This document shows, one piece after another, positions 51,332 through 59,484 of a DNA stretch of 64,000 bases. The notes below the pieces were generated by a model. It searched no databases. It saw only the letters and a list, made by a program, of their open reading frames with translations, and was not told the DNA's origin. Position 1 is the first letter of the stretch. Each line of letters begins with the position of its first letter. Location: positions 1 to 64,000 of the forward strand of contig JBAUII010000006.1 in NCBI GenBank assembly GCA_049682815.1, read 5' to 3'. The stretch comes from DASWID01 sp049682815 (GTDB lineage: Bacteria > Desulfobacterota_D > UBA1144 > Nemesobacterales > CSP1-2). Made by a program: the position numbers and the translations under genes.

Positions 51332-52609
51332 ATGTTAAACCTAAAAATCGTAGATCCGGAAATCGCCGACGCAATCCAGCGTGAAATTGAACGTCAAGAA
51401 TGGAAACTAGAGCTTATCGCTTCTGAAAACTATGTCAGCGATGCGGTACTGGAGGCGATGGGGTCTGTCCTTACAAACAAGTATGCCGAGGGCCTCCCTG
51501 GAAAGAGATATTACGGCGGTTGCGAATACGTTGATGTTGCCGAATCGCTGGCTATAGAACGGGCAAAGAAGCTCTTTGGAGCAGATGCGGTAAATGTACA
51601 ACCCCATTCTGGTGCCCAGGCAAATATGGCGGTCTATTTTGCTGCCTTAGAGCCTGGCGACACTATCCTTGGCATGAATTTATCGCATGGTGGGCACCTG
51701 ACACACGGGAGCCCGGTGAATTTCTCTGGCAGGCTTTATAATGTAATCCCTTATGGTGTTAGGGAGGATAACAATCAAATAGACTATGATGAGGTGAGGG
51801 ATCTAGCCATCAAAAACAATCCAAAGCTTATCATCGCTGGCTGGAGTGCCTATCCTAGGGATATCGATTTCAAAAGGTTTCGCGAAATAGCGGATGAAAG
51901 CGGGTCATTACTTTTGGCTGATATAGCTCATCCCGCAGGCCTCGTAGTTGCGGGACTCTACTCGAGTCCGATTCCACACTGCGATTTCATTACGACTACC
52001 ACGCATAAAACACTGAGAGGGCCAAGGGGTGGGATGGTGATGATGAAAAAGGAGCATGAAAAAATCATAAACAGCCGGGTTTTTCCGGGAACACAGGGTG
52101 GTCCATTGATGCATATCATAGCAGCAAAAGCGGTGGCTTTCAAAGAAGCGCTGCGACCAGAGTTTATTGACTATCAAAAGCAAGTCGTTAAAAATGCAAA
52201 GAAATTGGGTGAATGCCTGTCGAGGGATGGGTTCAGATTGGTTTCTGGCGGTACAGACACGCACCTTGTGCTGGTGGATCTTAGGGAAACCGATCTGACA
52301 GGTAAATTGGCTGAGGAAACCCTAGAATCTGCCGGTATAACAGTAAATAAAAATGCTGTTCCGTTTGATCCTAGGCCACCTGCAATTTCCAGCGGAATCA
52401 GGATTGGCACACCCGCTGTGACCACGAGGGGGATGAAGGAGGGTGAAATCGAAGTTATCGCGGGCTTGATAAAAGAGGCTCTAGATAACACGGGTAATGC
52501 GAGAGTGTTAACAAGAATTGAGGAACGCGTGAAGGAACTTTGTAGTGATTTCCCGATATATAGACATAAACTGAATGAAATGCCCTTACTGCACAGGTCA
52601 AAGAAATAA
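51332..52609 (+). CDS. glyA: Serine hydroxymethyltransferase
   Basis: A PLP enzyme that interconverts serine and glycine and supplies one-carbon units. At 425 residues it has normal length. EWKLELIASENYVSDAVLEA near 24, GLPGKRYYGGCEYVDVAE near 54, and the PLP lysine in TTTHKTLRGPRGG near 228 are all canonical. It starts an operon with nrdR, whose coding region begins 35 bases before the glyA stop. GGAGAGAG precedes the ATG. Confidence 0.96.
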   Translation: MLNLKIVDPEIADAIQREIERQEWKLELIASENYVSDAVLEAMGSVLTNKYAEGLPGKRYYGGCEYVDVAESLAIERAKKLFGADAVNVQPHSGAQANMAVYFAALEPGDTILGMNLSHGGHLTHGSPVNFSGRLYNVIPYGVREDNNQIDYDEVRDLAIKNNPKLIIAGWSAYPRDIDFKRFREIADESGSLLLADIAHPAGLVVAGLYSSPIPHCDFITTTTHKTLRGPRGGMVMMKKEHEKIINSRVFPGTQGGPLMHIIAAKAVAFKEALRPEFIDYQKQVVKNAKKLGECLSRDGFRLVSGGTDTHLVLVDLRETDLTGKLAEETLESAGITVNKNAVPFDPRPPAISSGIRIGTPAVTTRGMKEGEIEVIAGLIKEALDNTGNARVLTRIEERVKELCSDFPIYRHKLNEMPLLHRSKK

Positions 52610-53120
52610 GGTTATAGACTCTCGATTAAACAGGGAACGTGAGTCTATAAGGAGACGCAGGGAATGCCTTGATTGCGGGAGGCGCTTTACTACCTATGAA
52701 AAGGTGGAAGACTTCAGCCTGATGGTAATAAAGAAAGATGGCAGTAGGGAATCATTCGATAAGAATAAGATTACGATGGGAATGATCAAGGCATGTGAAA
52801 AGCGACCGATAAGTATCAATGTCATTGAGGATTTCATATCGGAGTTAGAACGGGAGCTTCACGAAAGGGGAGAAAGAGAAGTGGAAAGCCAGGAGATTGG
52901 AGAGAGGGTAATAAAGAAACTTTATGAGATTGATGAGGTCGCATACGTAAGATTTGCCTCAGTTTACAGATCATTTAAGGATGTGAACCAATTTATGGAT
53001 GAGTTAAGAGATCTTCTTAAAGACAAGGAAAGAGCGACGGACGGCCAAAAGTTAGGTACAGAGAAAGGACAGACTTCAAAACCCACTCTCGAGCTTTTGA
53101 AGACAGAGGATGACAAATAG
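52575..53120 (+). CDS. nrdR: Transcriptional repressor NrdR
   Basis: A 181-residue regulator of ribonucleotide reductase genes. The zinc ribbon is MKCPYC...RRECLDCGRRFTTYE, and the ATP-cone is FSLMVIKKDGSRESFDKNKI with SFKDVNQFMDEL. It represses nrd genes when dATP is high. The start lies inside glyA (35-base overlap in another frame). About 30 residues after the ATP-cone form a polar tail longer than usual. It overlaps the TatD-like gene by 11 bases. Confidence 0.95.
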   Translation: MKCPYCTGQRNKVIDSRLNRERESIRRRRECLDCGRRFTTYEKVEDFSLMVIKKDGSRESFDKNKITMGMIKACEKRPISINVIEDFISELERELHERGEREVESQEIGERVIKKLYEIDEVAYVRFASVYRSFKDVNQFMDELRDLLKDKERATDGQKLGTEKGQTSKPTLELLKTEDDK

Positions 53121-53886
53121 GGCTGTTTTAGTCGATACCCATGCCCATCTGGAGGTCGTTGAGTCTATTTCAGAGGTTATCGATAGGGCATTTAAGAATG
53201 GTGTCGAAACTGTAGTTGCCGTTTCTTCAGACCTGGATTCCTCGAGAAGAACCATCGAAATTTCTAATTCCTTCCAGACAGTTTATTCTGCAGTTGGGAT
53301 CCATCCGCATGAGGCTTCGAGTTTTAACGAGAGTGCGCTTGCTCAATTGGCGAATTTCGTCGGTGAAAAAAGGGTCAAGGCTATAGGAGAGACTGGACTT
53401 GATTACCACTACTCACATTCAAACAGGGGATCCCAGATTATTTCTTTCACTAATCATATAGGGCTATCAATACAATCCGATCTGCCTTTGATTATACATA
53501 TCAGGGAAGCCTTCTCGGATGTCTTAAATATCTTACGCAAGCCGGATTTTTCAAATGCCCGTGGGGTCATTCATTGTTTTACGGGTGATTATGAAACTGC
53601 GAAAGGGTTTATCGACCTCGGATTTTTTATTTCATTGTCTGGGATTGTTACTTTTAAGAATGCGGAAAATGTGCGAGATGCAGCAAAAAGGATTCCCCTT
53701 GATAGAATGCTGATTGAAACCGACTCACCATACCTGGCTCCCGTTCCTTTCAGGGGTAAGCGAAATGAACCTGCCTATGTAATACATGTTGCTGAAAAAA
53801 TAGCTGAATTAAGAGGGACATCATACGAGAAGATAGCCGAGATAACAACAATAAATGCAAGAGAGTTATTTAAGCTAGAAGGATAG
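53110..53886 (+). CDS. tatD: TatD-family metal-dependent deoxyribonuclease
   Basis: A 258-residue TIM-barrel hydrolase. The metal ligands are read in DTHAHLEV near 9-12, KAIGETGLDYHY near 93, LIIHIREAFSDV near 126, GVIHCFTGDYE near 148 and IETDSPYLAP near 202. TatD-like proteins are 3'-5' exonucleases in DNA repair or turnover. It is the last gene of the glyA-nrdR-tatD operon, overlapping nrdR by 11 bases. Confidence 0.93.
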   Translation: MTNRAVLVDTHAHLEVVESISEVIDRAFKNGVETVVAVSSDLDSSRRTIEISNSFQTVYSAVGIHPHEASSFNESALAQLANFVGEKRVKAIGETGLDYHYSHSNRGSQIISFTNHIGLSIQSDLPLIIHIREAFSDVLNILRKPDFSNARGVIHCFTGDYETAKGFIDLGFFISLSGIVTFKNAENVRDAAKRIPLDRMLIETDSPYLAPVPFRGKRNEPAYVIHVAEKIAELRGTSYEKIAEITTINARELFKLEG

Positions 53887-54423
53887 CTTCCCTCCGGATC
53901 ATGACCTCATGATTTTAAGAAGATTGCTTTAACTAATGAATTCCCCGCAATTTCCTACGGGGCTTCCCCTCACGCGTCATGGGAAACACATTCGCATTCC
54001 TCTTTCACTTCTTTGTCTTGATACAAAGAAACAATGCTTCGATAGTTCGACATGCTCACCACTCAGCACAGGTCCTTCGATAGTTCGACCCTTCAACGGG
54101 CTCACTACTCAGTTCAAGGCTGTCAGAAATCCTCCTTTAGAAATGGATAAAATTCTCAAATCCCCCTACGTCCCCCCTTTATCTAAAGGGGGGAGAGGTT
54201 TGTAGTGGAGTTTCTGGGGCAGGTGCTAGATTTCTCTTATTCACGTTGCTGTCGTCCAGCATCGGTTCCTCCCCTTTGTACAAAGGGGAGTTAGAGGGGA
54301 TTTTAACGTCTTCGTTTCTGATTTTTTTAACGCAATTTTTGGAAGGCCGTTTAAACCCTTTTAACTTTCAGGTTCTATCATGATAACATGCAGCTTGCTG
54401 CTGGGAGTTTCATTCGTGATTTA
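53887..54423. other. Gene-free gap with repeats
   Basis: No gene is seen. Contents, in order: a duplicated CTTCGATAGTTCGAC motif (54039 and 54077) with CTCACTACTCAG; CCCCCCTTTATCTAAAGGGG (54169 on); an inverted copy of the repeat at 807-897 (54208-54303: GGGGCAGGTGCTAG, CACGTTGCTG, CTCCCCTTTGTACAAAGGGG); and ATGCAGCTTGCTGCTGGGAG (54389), related to 4190. Confidence 0.65.
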
Positions 54424-54453
54424 TTGTTTTATCGGCGGGGCTTTTTGTATAAT
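54424..54453 (+). promoter_or_regulatory. Possible promoter of pdxA
   Basis: TTGTTT (54424-54429), an 18-base spacer and a perfect TATAAT (54448-54453) lie about 50 bases before the pdxA start. The -35 match is weak. Confidence 0.4.
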
Positions 54454-54501
54454 TAGGAACTCAGTTAAGATTTATTTCGGGAATTCTAAACCTTGGGTAA
54501 C

Positions 54502-55503
54502 ATGCAGGAAAGCGGCGACATTAAATCGGGTGGTAAGCCGACAATTGGAATCACCATGGGTGATCCATTTGGCATAGGTCCGGAAATAATTTTAAAGTCT
54601 CTCTTTTGTAGCGAGATTCAAAGCATCTGTTCGCCAGTTATTTACGGTGATGCCGAGATATTAAATGAGGCAAAAAAGCTAACGGGAATAAAAAATGATT
54701 TGAAAATTATAGGCCTTACGAATTTGGACAAAATTGATCTGAGCATTGGAAACCCAAGCGAAGAAGGGGGTCGAGCCAGCATTTTATACATAAGAGAGGC
54801 TGTTAAGCATGCATTGGAAGGGACAGTAGATGCGATTGTGACTGCACCTATCAGTAAGGAGTCCATTCACCTTGCGGGTTCGACTTATCCTGGACATACG
54901 GAGATGCTAAAAGACCTTACAGGTGCTCGTGATGCGGCGATGTTGTTTGAAGGAGGAGAGTTTCGTGTTGTGCTGGTTACGATACATTGTGCCTTGTCCG
55001 AGGTTCCGAAATTGATTACACAGGATCGGGTGTTCAATGCAATTGAATTGACTCACAATTCTCTGGTTGAGTTATTCAAAATACCGAGTCCCAAAATCGT
55101 GGTCTGCGGATTGAATCCGCACGCTGGCGAATCGGGGATCTTTGGGAATGAGGAAACGGAACATATAATACCTGCTGTGAGAAGGGCGAGAGACTTGGGG
55201 ATAGATGTGACGGGACCACTACCCGCGGACACTATTTTTTATAGGGCGCGGCAGGGAATTTGGGACGCAGTCATTTCCATGTACCATGACCAGGGTTTGA
55301 TACCCTTCAAGATGCTTTCGTTTGACGACGGTGTAAATGTGACACTGGGTCTTCCGATAATAAGGACTTCGCCAGACCATGGAACGGCTTTCGACATTGC
55401 GTGGGAGGGTAAAGCCAACCCTTCGAGCATGATTGCTGCAATCAAGGTTGCTGCGAGGCTCGCAAGATACAGGGTCCCGAGTGGCAAATCTCGGAAAGAT
55501 TAA
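54502..55503 (+). CDS. pdxA: 4-hydroxythreonine-4-phosphate dehydrogenase
   Basis: It oxidises 4-phosphohydroxythreonine in the DXP-dependent vitamin B6 pathway. The 333-residue product starts at ATG 54502 (TTG 54493 also in frame). IGITMGDPFGIGPEIILKSL is near 16-35. The metal-binding histidines are in STYPGHTEML near 130, CGLNPHAGESGIFG near 205 and SMYHDQGLIPFKML near 260. Convergent with the sirtuin gene, with 3' ends overlapping by 4 bases. Confidence 0.95.
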   Translation: MQESGDIKSGGKPTIGITMGDPFGIGPEIILKSLFCSEIQSICSPVIYGDAEILNEAKKLTGIKNDLKIIGLTNLDKIDLSIGNPSEEGGRASILYIREAVKHALEGTVDAIVTAPISKESIHLAGSTYPGHTEMLKDLTGARDAAMLFEGGEFRVVLVTIHCALSEVPKLITQDRVFNAIELTHNSLVELFKIPSPKIVVCGLNPHAGESGIFGNEETEHIIPAVRRARDLGIDVTGPLPADTIFYRARQGIWDAVISMYHDQGLIPFKMLSFDDGVNVTLGLPIIRTSPDHGTAFDIAWEGKANPSSMIAAIKVAARLARYRVPSGKSRKD

Positions 55504-56243
55504 TTGACGTGTTTTCTCTTACTGTGTAAAAGTGGTAGGATCTCTCCGGATTTTCCGAAGATGCTCAGGTCGTATAGCCCTGAATTGGGAGTCTGTTCTA
55601 GGTTGATTTCTATTACAGGCTTACCGGCCTGCTTTGCGATCAGGCCAAGAGACGCCGCGGGTTCCACTACACCGGATGTTCCAACTATCAGCATCACATC
55701 ACATTTTTCGATAGCAATTAGAGCACTGTCGATTATTGTCATTGGTATAATTTCTCCAAACCAGACAATATTCGGTCGCCCAATCGAGCGGCATTGCCTA
55801 CACACTGGGGGTAATTCTCTAAAAGGCACTTCGTAGTTCTGTTCGATTTTACCACACTTTGTGCACCTTACCTGCCAAAGATTCCCATGCATCTCGATAA
55901 TATTGCGGCTACCGGCTAGTTGGTGCAACCCATCGATGTTTTGAGTTATAAGCGTAAAAGTCAGTATTTGGTTCTCGAGTTCGGCGAGTGCATAATGACC
56001 GGGATTAGGCTTGGCATCTCTCACTATCTTTCTTCTCCACTCATACCATTCCCAAACTAGTTTTGGGTCCTTCGAGAAGGCCTCTGGTGTGGCAAGGTCT
56101 TCCGAACGGAAATTTCTCCAAAGTCCGTTTTCCCCCCTAAATGTGGGTATTCCGCTCTCTGCAGAAATTCCCGCACCTGTGAGCACAGTTATATTTGTTG
56201 AATTGTCGATAATCCTTTTCGCCTCTAGAATCTCTTTTTCCAT
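55500..56243 (-). CDS. cobB: NAD-dependent protein deacylase (Sir2 family)
   Basis: A 247-residue sirtuin that removes acyl groups from lysines, using NAD+. VLTGAGISAESGIPTFRG near 20 binds NAD, TQNIDGLHQLAGS near 100 and the catalytic His in IEMHGNLW near 116 follow. The zinc cysteines are CTKC near 124 and CRQC near 147, and VGTSGVVEPAA near 185 completes the cofactor site. The start is chosen at MEKEILEAKRII; no strong ribosome site is visible, and the longer frame (from 56306) lacks family similarity. Confidence 0.93.
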   Translation of the reverse strand: MEKEILEAKRIIDNSTNITVLTGAGISAESGIPTFRGENGLWRNFRSEDLATPEAFSKDPKLVWEWYEWRRKIVRDAKPNPGHYALAELENQILTFTLITQNIDGLHQLAGSRNIIEMHGNLWQVRCTKCGKIEQNYEVPFRELPPVCRQCRSIGRPNIVWFGEIIPMTIIDSALIAIEKCDVMLIVGTSGVVEPAASLGLIAKQAGKPVIEINLEQTPNSGLYDLSIFGKSGEILPLLHSKRKHVN

Positions 56244-56342
56244 TTTCAATTGGTAGGCTTGCGTTACTCCTTTAATATAATTTATAGTAATTATACAAAT
56301 AATCAATTTGACAGGTTACCTATCCAATCGTCAGGCTAATAA

Positions 56343-56531
56343 ATGGGAAATAAGGCTTTCCTCAGCTGTGTGGTTGTGTTGATAGTATTGCTGACAGTTC
56401 CTTGCGCAACAGGAGAGGAATGGGTACACGTCGTAACCTCTAAGAAAGATAGAATAGAATCTTTTGTAGATCCGGATAGCATATCAGAGTTGGGGAATCT
56501 GCGGAACTTCGACAAAGGTAACTCAAGCTAA
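56343..56531 (+). pseudogene. Truncated secreted protein, possibly Adhesin_E-like
   Basis: A 62-residue frame with a clear signal peptide (LSCVVVLIVLLTVPCATGEE), then WVHVVTSKKDRIESFVDPDS and a stop soon after. The W...(Y/F)VDPDSI pattern resembles the start of surface-adhesin protein E domains, which are about 100 residues longer. The frame ends 100 bases before the IS, so it is probably the stub of a gene damaged when the IS arrived. A genuinely short protein is also possible. Confidence 0.5.
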
Positions 56532-56629
56532 TATTAATACACGAAATAATAATGCATGCTTGCCATGTTATAATACAAAATCAGCCTATACGATTCCAAT
56601 TTAGTCGATATTTTAGAGATTCAACTGTT

Positions 56630-58053
56630 TTGAGATTCACTATTGCCTCACATAAAAATCTATTTGAAAGTTAATTCGTTGCCTCACGTAAAATATACTC
56701 GAAGTTTTTTTGATTTTTTTCATTTTTGTAATTCTGTTTTTGATTTCTTCTTTTTAAGTTTTCTTTTGCTGCCAACTTTCTGAGCTTAATCTGTAGTGAG
56801 CTTATCTGTCTTCTCAGCTCCGCCGGATTTAACTTAGCATATTCTTGGTTTAACTTTCTCTTGTGCTCTTTCTCCACCAAGGGCGATTCTAACACCCTTT
56901 GGTACGGGGTCCTTGGCTGATCATACCTCTTTTTCACCTTGCTTCCCACCCGAATCTTCTCCTTAAGCTTCATCACAGGCTGGAAGTAGTTGGTATATAG
57001 CCTTAAGCGCGAATAAAGTTGATTTAACAGTCTGAGCTGCCGAGAAGTATCATAACGATTATAACCCACAGCACGTCTTACCACTGAGTAGTTCTTCTGC
57101 TCCACGTAACAGTTGTCGTTCTTCCGATAAGCCCTGGCCCTCGTAAAAGTGATCTTCTCCTGCTCACAATAGCCATAAAGATGACTATTTATAAACTCTG
57201 ACCCATTGTCTGAGTCTATTCCCAAAAGCTTAAAAGGTAAGCGCCTTCTTATTTCCTTAAGTGCCTCAAACACCCACACCCGGGCCTTGTTCTTAACCGC
57301 CTGGGTCTCAGTCCAACCCGTGCATACATCGGTCATATCTAGGGTCTGGATATACTCTCCACCGGCGTCTCCTCCCTCGTGCCCCACCAGGTCTATCTCT
57401 ACAAAACCAGGTCTTTGCTCATCCCACTCACAGAAGGTCCTTATCGGTATCTGATGCTTGAGCAATGTGCCCGGTTTAGTCCTGGTTCTTTGGCGAAGGG
57501 ACCTCTTTTTACGCTCCGGAGCTAATACCCTGTCTATAGTCGCCGCAGAGATCTTAGATAATTTCTCTCTGACGCCCTCATCCAGCTCTATCTCCTTATA
57601 CCTCTCCAAGATGGGAATCACCTCCTTAAAGGCTGGCTTGAGTCTCTTACCACATATAAAATCCATGATCGCCCATACCCTCTTCAAAACCCTAACTACC
57701 TGCCCATCGTAGATCCTCTCCCTTGTTCTTTTGACCTTCTTTCTACACTCCCCCACCAAAACAGTGCTATCATTGATCCTCATTCTCCGGCCCTGATTCC
57801 TTAACACAAAAGCAGCGTAACAGCGATTATACCCGGTCAGTTGTGTGTACTCTCCAAGTATGGTGCCCTTCTCCTTCTTAGTTGCCTTCTGATACCTCTT
57901 AGCCACTACTGCACTTACCGATCTTCTTTCTTTCATGGTTAGCCTCATCTATGCCTCCCGTTCTCTTTCTAGGGAGACTATTTTGAATAGATTCTTAGAT
58001 GAGGCAACGATTCCTTTTCAGATAGATTTCTGATGAGTCAATTCGGATTCTTG
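56630..58053. mobile_element. Complete insertion sequence with bipartite ends
   Basis: Imperfect inverted ends of about 50 bases flank the transposase gene. The left end (56640-56694) reads ATTGCCTCACATAAAAATCT, then TTCGTTGCCTCACGTAAAAT. The right end, inverted (58042-57987), reads ATTGACTCATCAGAAATCTA, then TCGTTGCCTCATCTAAGAAT. Each end has two direct copies of a TTGCCTCA-type motif about 33 bases apart, as expected for two transposase-binding sites. A truncated copy of the right end is at 34610-34806. Confidence 0.85.
56671..57948 (-). CDS. DDE integrase-core transposase
   Basis: A 425-residue transposase starting MRLTMKERRSVSAVV. Residues 1-150 hold helix-turn-helix-like DNA-binding helices. 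The integrase core follows, with D in GFVEIDLVGHEGGDAGGEYI near 181, D in LLGIDSDNGSEFINSHLYGY near 240, and E in YRKNDNCYVEQKNYSVVRRA near 276. The C-terminus is highly basic (KKRYDQPRTPYQR, then KLAAKENLKRRNQKQNYKNE). It belongs to the IS481/ISNCY-like integrase group; the exact family is uncertain. The frame is intact. It runs opposite to nuoABCD, and its start end faces that operon. Confidence 0.88.
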   Translation of the reverse strand: MRLTMKERRSVSAVVAKRYQKATKKEKGTILGEYTQLTGYNRCYAAFVLRNQGRRMRINDSTVLVGECRKKVKRTRERIYDGQVVRVLKRVWAIMDFICGKRLKPAFKEVIPILERYKEIELDEGVREKLSKISAATIDRVLAPERKKRSLRQRTRTKPGTLLKHQIPIRTFCEWDEQRPGFVEIDLVGHEGGDAGGEYIQTLDMTDVCTGWTETQAVKNKARVWVFEALKEIRRRLPFKLLGIDSDNGSEFINSHLYGYCEQEKITFTRARAYRKNDNCYVEQKNYSVVRRAVGYNRYDTSRQLRLLNQLYSRLRLYTNYFQPVMKLKEKIRVGSKVKKRYDQPRTPYQRVLESPLVEKEHKRKLNQEYAKLNPAELRRQISSLQIKLRKLAAKENLKRRNQKQNYKNEKNQKNFEYILREATN

Positions 58054-58072
58054 ACAATTCACCCTTAGTACT
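58051..58072 (+). promoter_or_regulatory. Possible hybrid promoter at the IS edge for nuoABCD
   Basis: TTGACA at 58051-58056 straddles the outer end of the IS: the IS supplies TTGA, judged by the other copy. After 16 bases TAACCT follows (58073-58078), a weak -10. It is the only promoter-like pair before nuoA. Confidence 0.3.
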
Positions 58073-58084
58073 TAACCTTATTCC

Positions 58085-58441
58085 GTGCTGTCTGATTACG
58101 TGCCAATATTGATTATTTTGTTTCTATCGACACTTCTTGCTGCCGTACTTCTTGGTATTTCATATATTCTGGGACCAAGAAGATATGTGGGGCGAAAGCT
58201 AAGCCCCTATGAATGCGGTGTTCCCCCAACTGGCGATGCCAGGCAGAGGTTTCCGTCAAAATACTACTTAATTGCTGCACTATTCATACTGTTTGATGTA
58301 GAGTCTGTTTTTCTGTTTGCGTGGGCGGTGATCTTTAAGGAGTTGGGTGCTCTGGCCTTTGTAGAAATAATTGTCTTTTTCTTAATAATACTTGGTGGTT
58401 ATTTTTATGTGTTGAAGTCGGGGGCGCTCGAATGGGAGTAA
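58085..58441 (+). CDS. nuoA: NADH-quinone oxidoreductase subunit A
   Basis: A 118-residue membrane subunit of complex I with three hydrophobic helices (about 5-27, 60-83, 88-110). The conserved cytoplasmic loop has LSPYECGVPPTGDARQRF near 39-56. The start is a GTG at 58085 because a stop lies just upstream in frame (58073-58075), and no ribosome site is visible. It is the first gene of nuoABCD, with an IS end about 30 bases upstream. Confidence 0.92.
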   Translation: MLSDYVPILIILFLSTLLAAVLLGISYILGPRRYVGRKLSPYECGVPPTGDARQRFPSKYYLIAALFILFDVESVFLFAWAVIFKELGALAFVEIIVFFLIILGGYFYVLKSGALEWE

Positions 58442-58443
58442 AT

Positions 58444-58917
58444 ATGAATCCATTCCTTGGGGGAGACGGCTTTATAACTACAAAAGTCAGCTCGTTCGCA
58501 AACTGGGCCAGGAAGAATAGTCTATGGCCCATGCCTTTTGGTACAGCCTGTTGTGCAATAGAGATGATGGGGGTGTTTGCTTCGCGCTTTGACCTATCAA
58601 GATTCGGTGCTGAAGTGGCCAGATTTTCTCCGCGACAGGCCGACCTGATGATAGTGTCCGGCACGATAACATATAAAATGGCTTCGATCTGCAGAAGGAT
58701 CTATGAGCAGATGCCCGAACCTAAGTGGGTAATTGCAATGGGGTCATGCACATGTGGCGGTGGGCCTTTTGATAGCTATGCGGTTGTTCAGGGAATAGAC
58801 GAGTTCCTTCCAGTCGATGTTTATGTGGGAGGTTGCCCGCCTAGACCAGAGGCACTGATCGATGCCGTGATGAAGATTCAGAAGAAGATAGATATCGAGG
58901 GAGCGCCACTTGTATGA
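58444..58917 (+). CDS. nuoB: NADH-quinone oxidoreductase subunit B
   Basis: A 157-residue subunit that binds the terminal [4Fe-4S] cluster N2. The cysteines are in GTACCAIEMM near 33-34, GSCTCGGGPF near 98 and GGCPPRPEAL near 128. ATG 58444 is preferred over 58432 because GGGAG in the end of nuoA lies 5 bases upstream. It follows the nuoA stop by 2 bases and overlaps nuoC by 4. Confidence 0.95.
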   Translation: MNPFLGGDGFITTKVSSFANWARKNSLWPMPFGTACCAIEMMGVFASRFDLSRFGAEVARFSPRQADLMIVSGTITYKMASICRRIYEQMPEPKWVIAMGSCTCGGGPFDSYAVVQGIDEFLPVDVYVGGCPPRPEALIDAVMKIQKKIDIEGAPLV

Positions 58918-59429
58918 GTTCAAGTTTGCCTGAAATCATAAAGTCTCTAGAGACACGATCCCCTGGAGCAGTGCTCGACACGAAGCTATTTAGGGGTGAA
59001 ACCACACTTACTATAAAAAGAGAAAAAATCCTGGAAGTTTGCAGATATCTTAAATCTGATTTAGGTTTTTTATTTCTCGTGGATATAACCGCCGTGGATT
59101 ATTTAGGAATAAAAACCCCTCGGTATGAAGTTATCTATCATGTTCACAGGTTTGGTTCCGATTTTGACGAGAATTTGAGGATAAGATTGAAAGTAGAAAT
59201 TCCCGAGGATGATGCAACTGTTGATTCTGTGACGCCGGTATGGAGTGGTGCTGACTGGCTCGAAAGAGAGGCCTACGACATGTTCGGAATGGAATTTGTA
59301 GGCCACCCCGATCCGAGAAGAATTCTGATGCCAGAAGATTATGAGCCTTTCCCTTTGCGAAAGGACTTTGATGTTAGAAATAGAGAACCTTCAAAAAAGA
59401 GTTTTGAGCGAGCCCTTGAAGAAGGGTGA
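58914..59429 (+). CDS. nuoC: NADH-quinone oxidoreductase subunit C
   Basis: A 171-residue peripheral-arm subunit. FLFLVDITAVDYLGIKTPRY near 45 and RYEVIYHVHRF precede the signature DWLEREAYDMFGMEFVGHPD, then PRRILMPEDYEPFPLRKDF. ATGA overlap with nuoB shows coupled translation. It is separate from, and not fused to, NuoD. Confidence 0.95.
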   Translation: MSSSLPEIIKSLETRSPGAVLDTKLFRGETTLTIKREKILEVCRYLKSDLGFLFLVDITAVDYLGIKTPRYEVIYHVHRFGSDFDENLRIRLKVEIPEDDATVDSVTPVWSGADWLEREAYDMFGMEFVGHPDPRRILMPEDYEPFPLRKDFDVRNREPSKKSFERALEEG

Positions 59430-59484
59430 TTTTAAGAGATTCTATTAAGTAATACCGGCTAATTTTCAAGTCGTTCGCCATTCA

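Noticed and set aside
54380..54577. Hydrophobic small frame before pdxA
   Set aside because: It begins in a dispersed repeat and overlaps the pdxA start in another frame; it contains the likely pdxA promoter.
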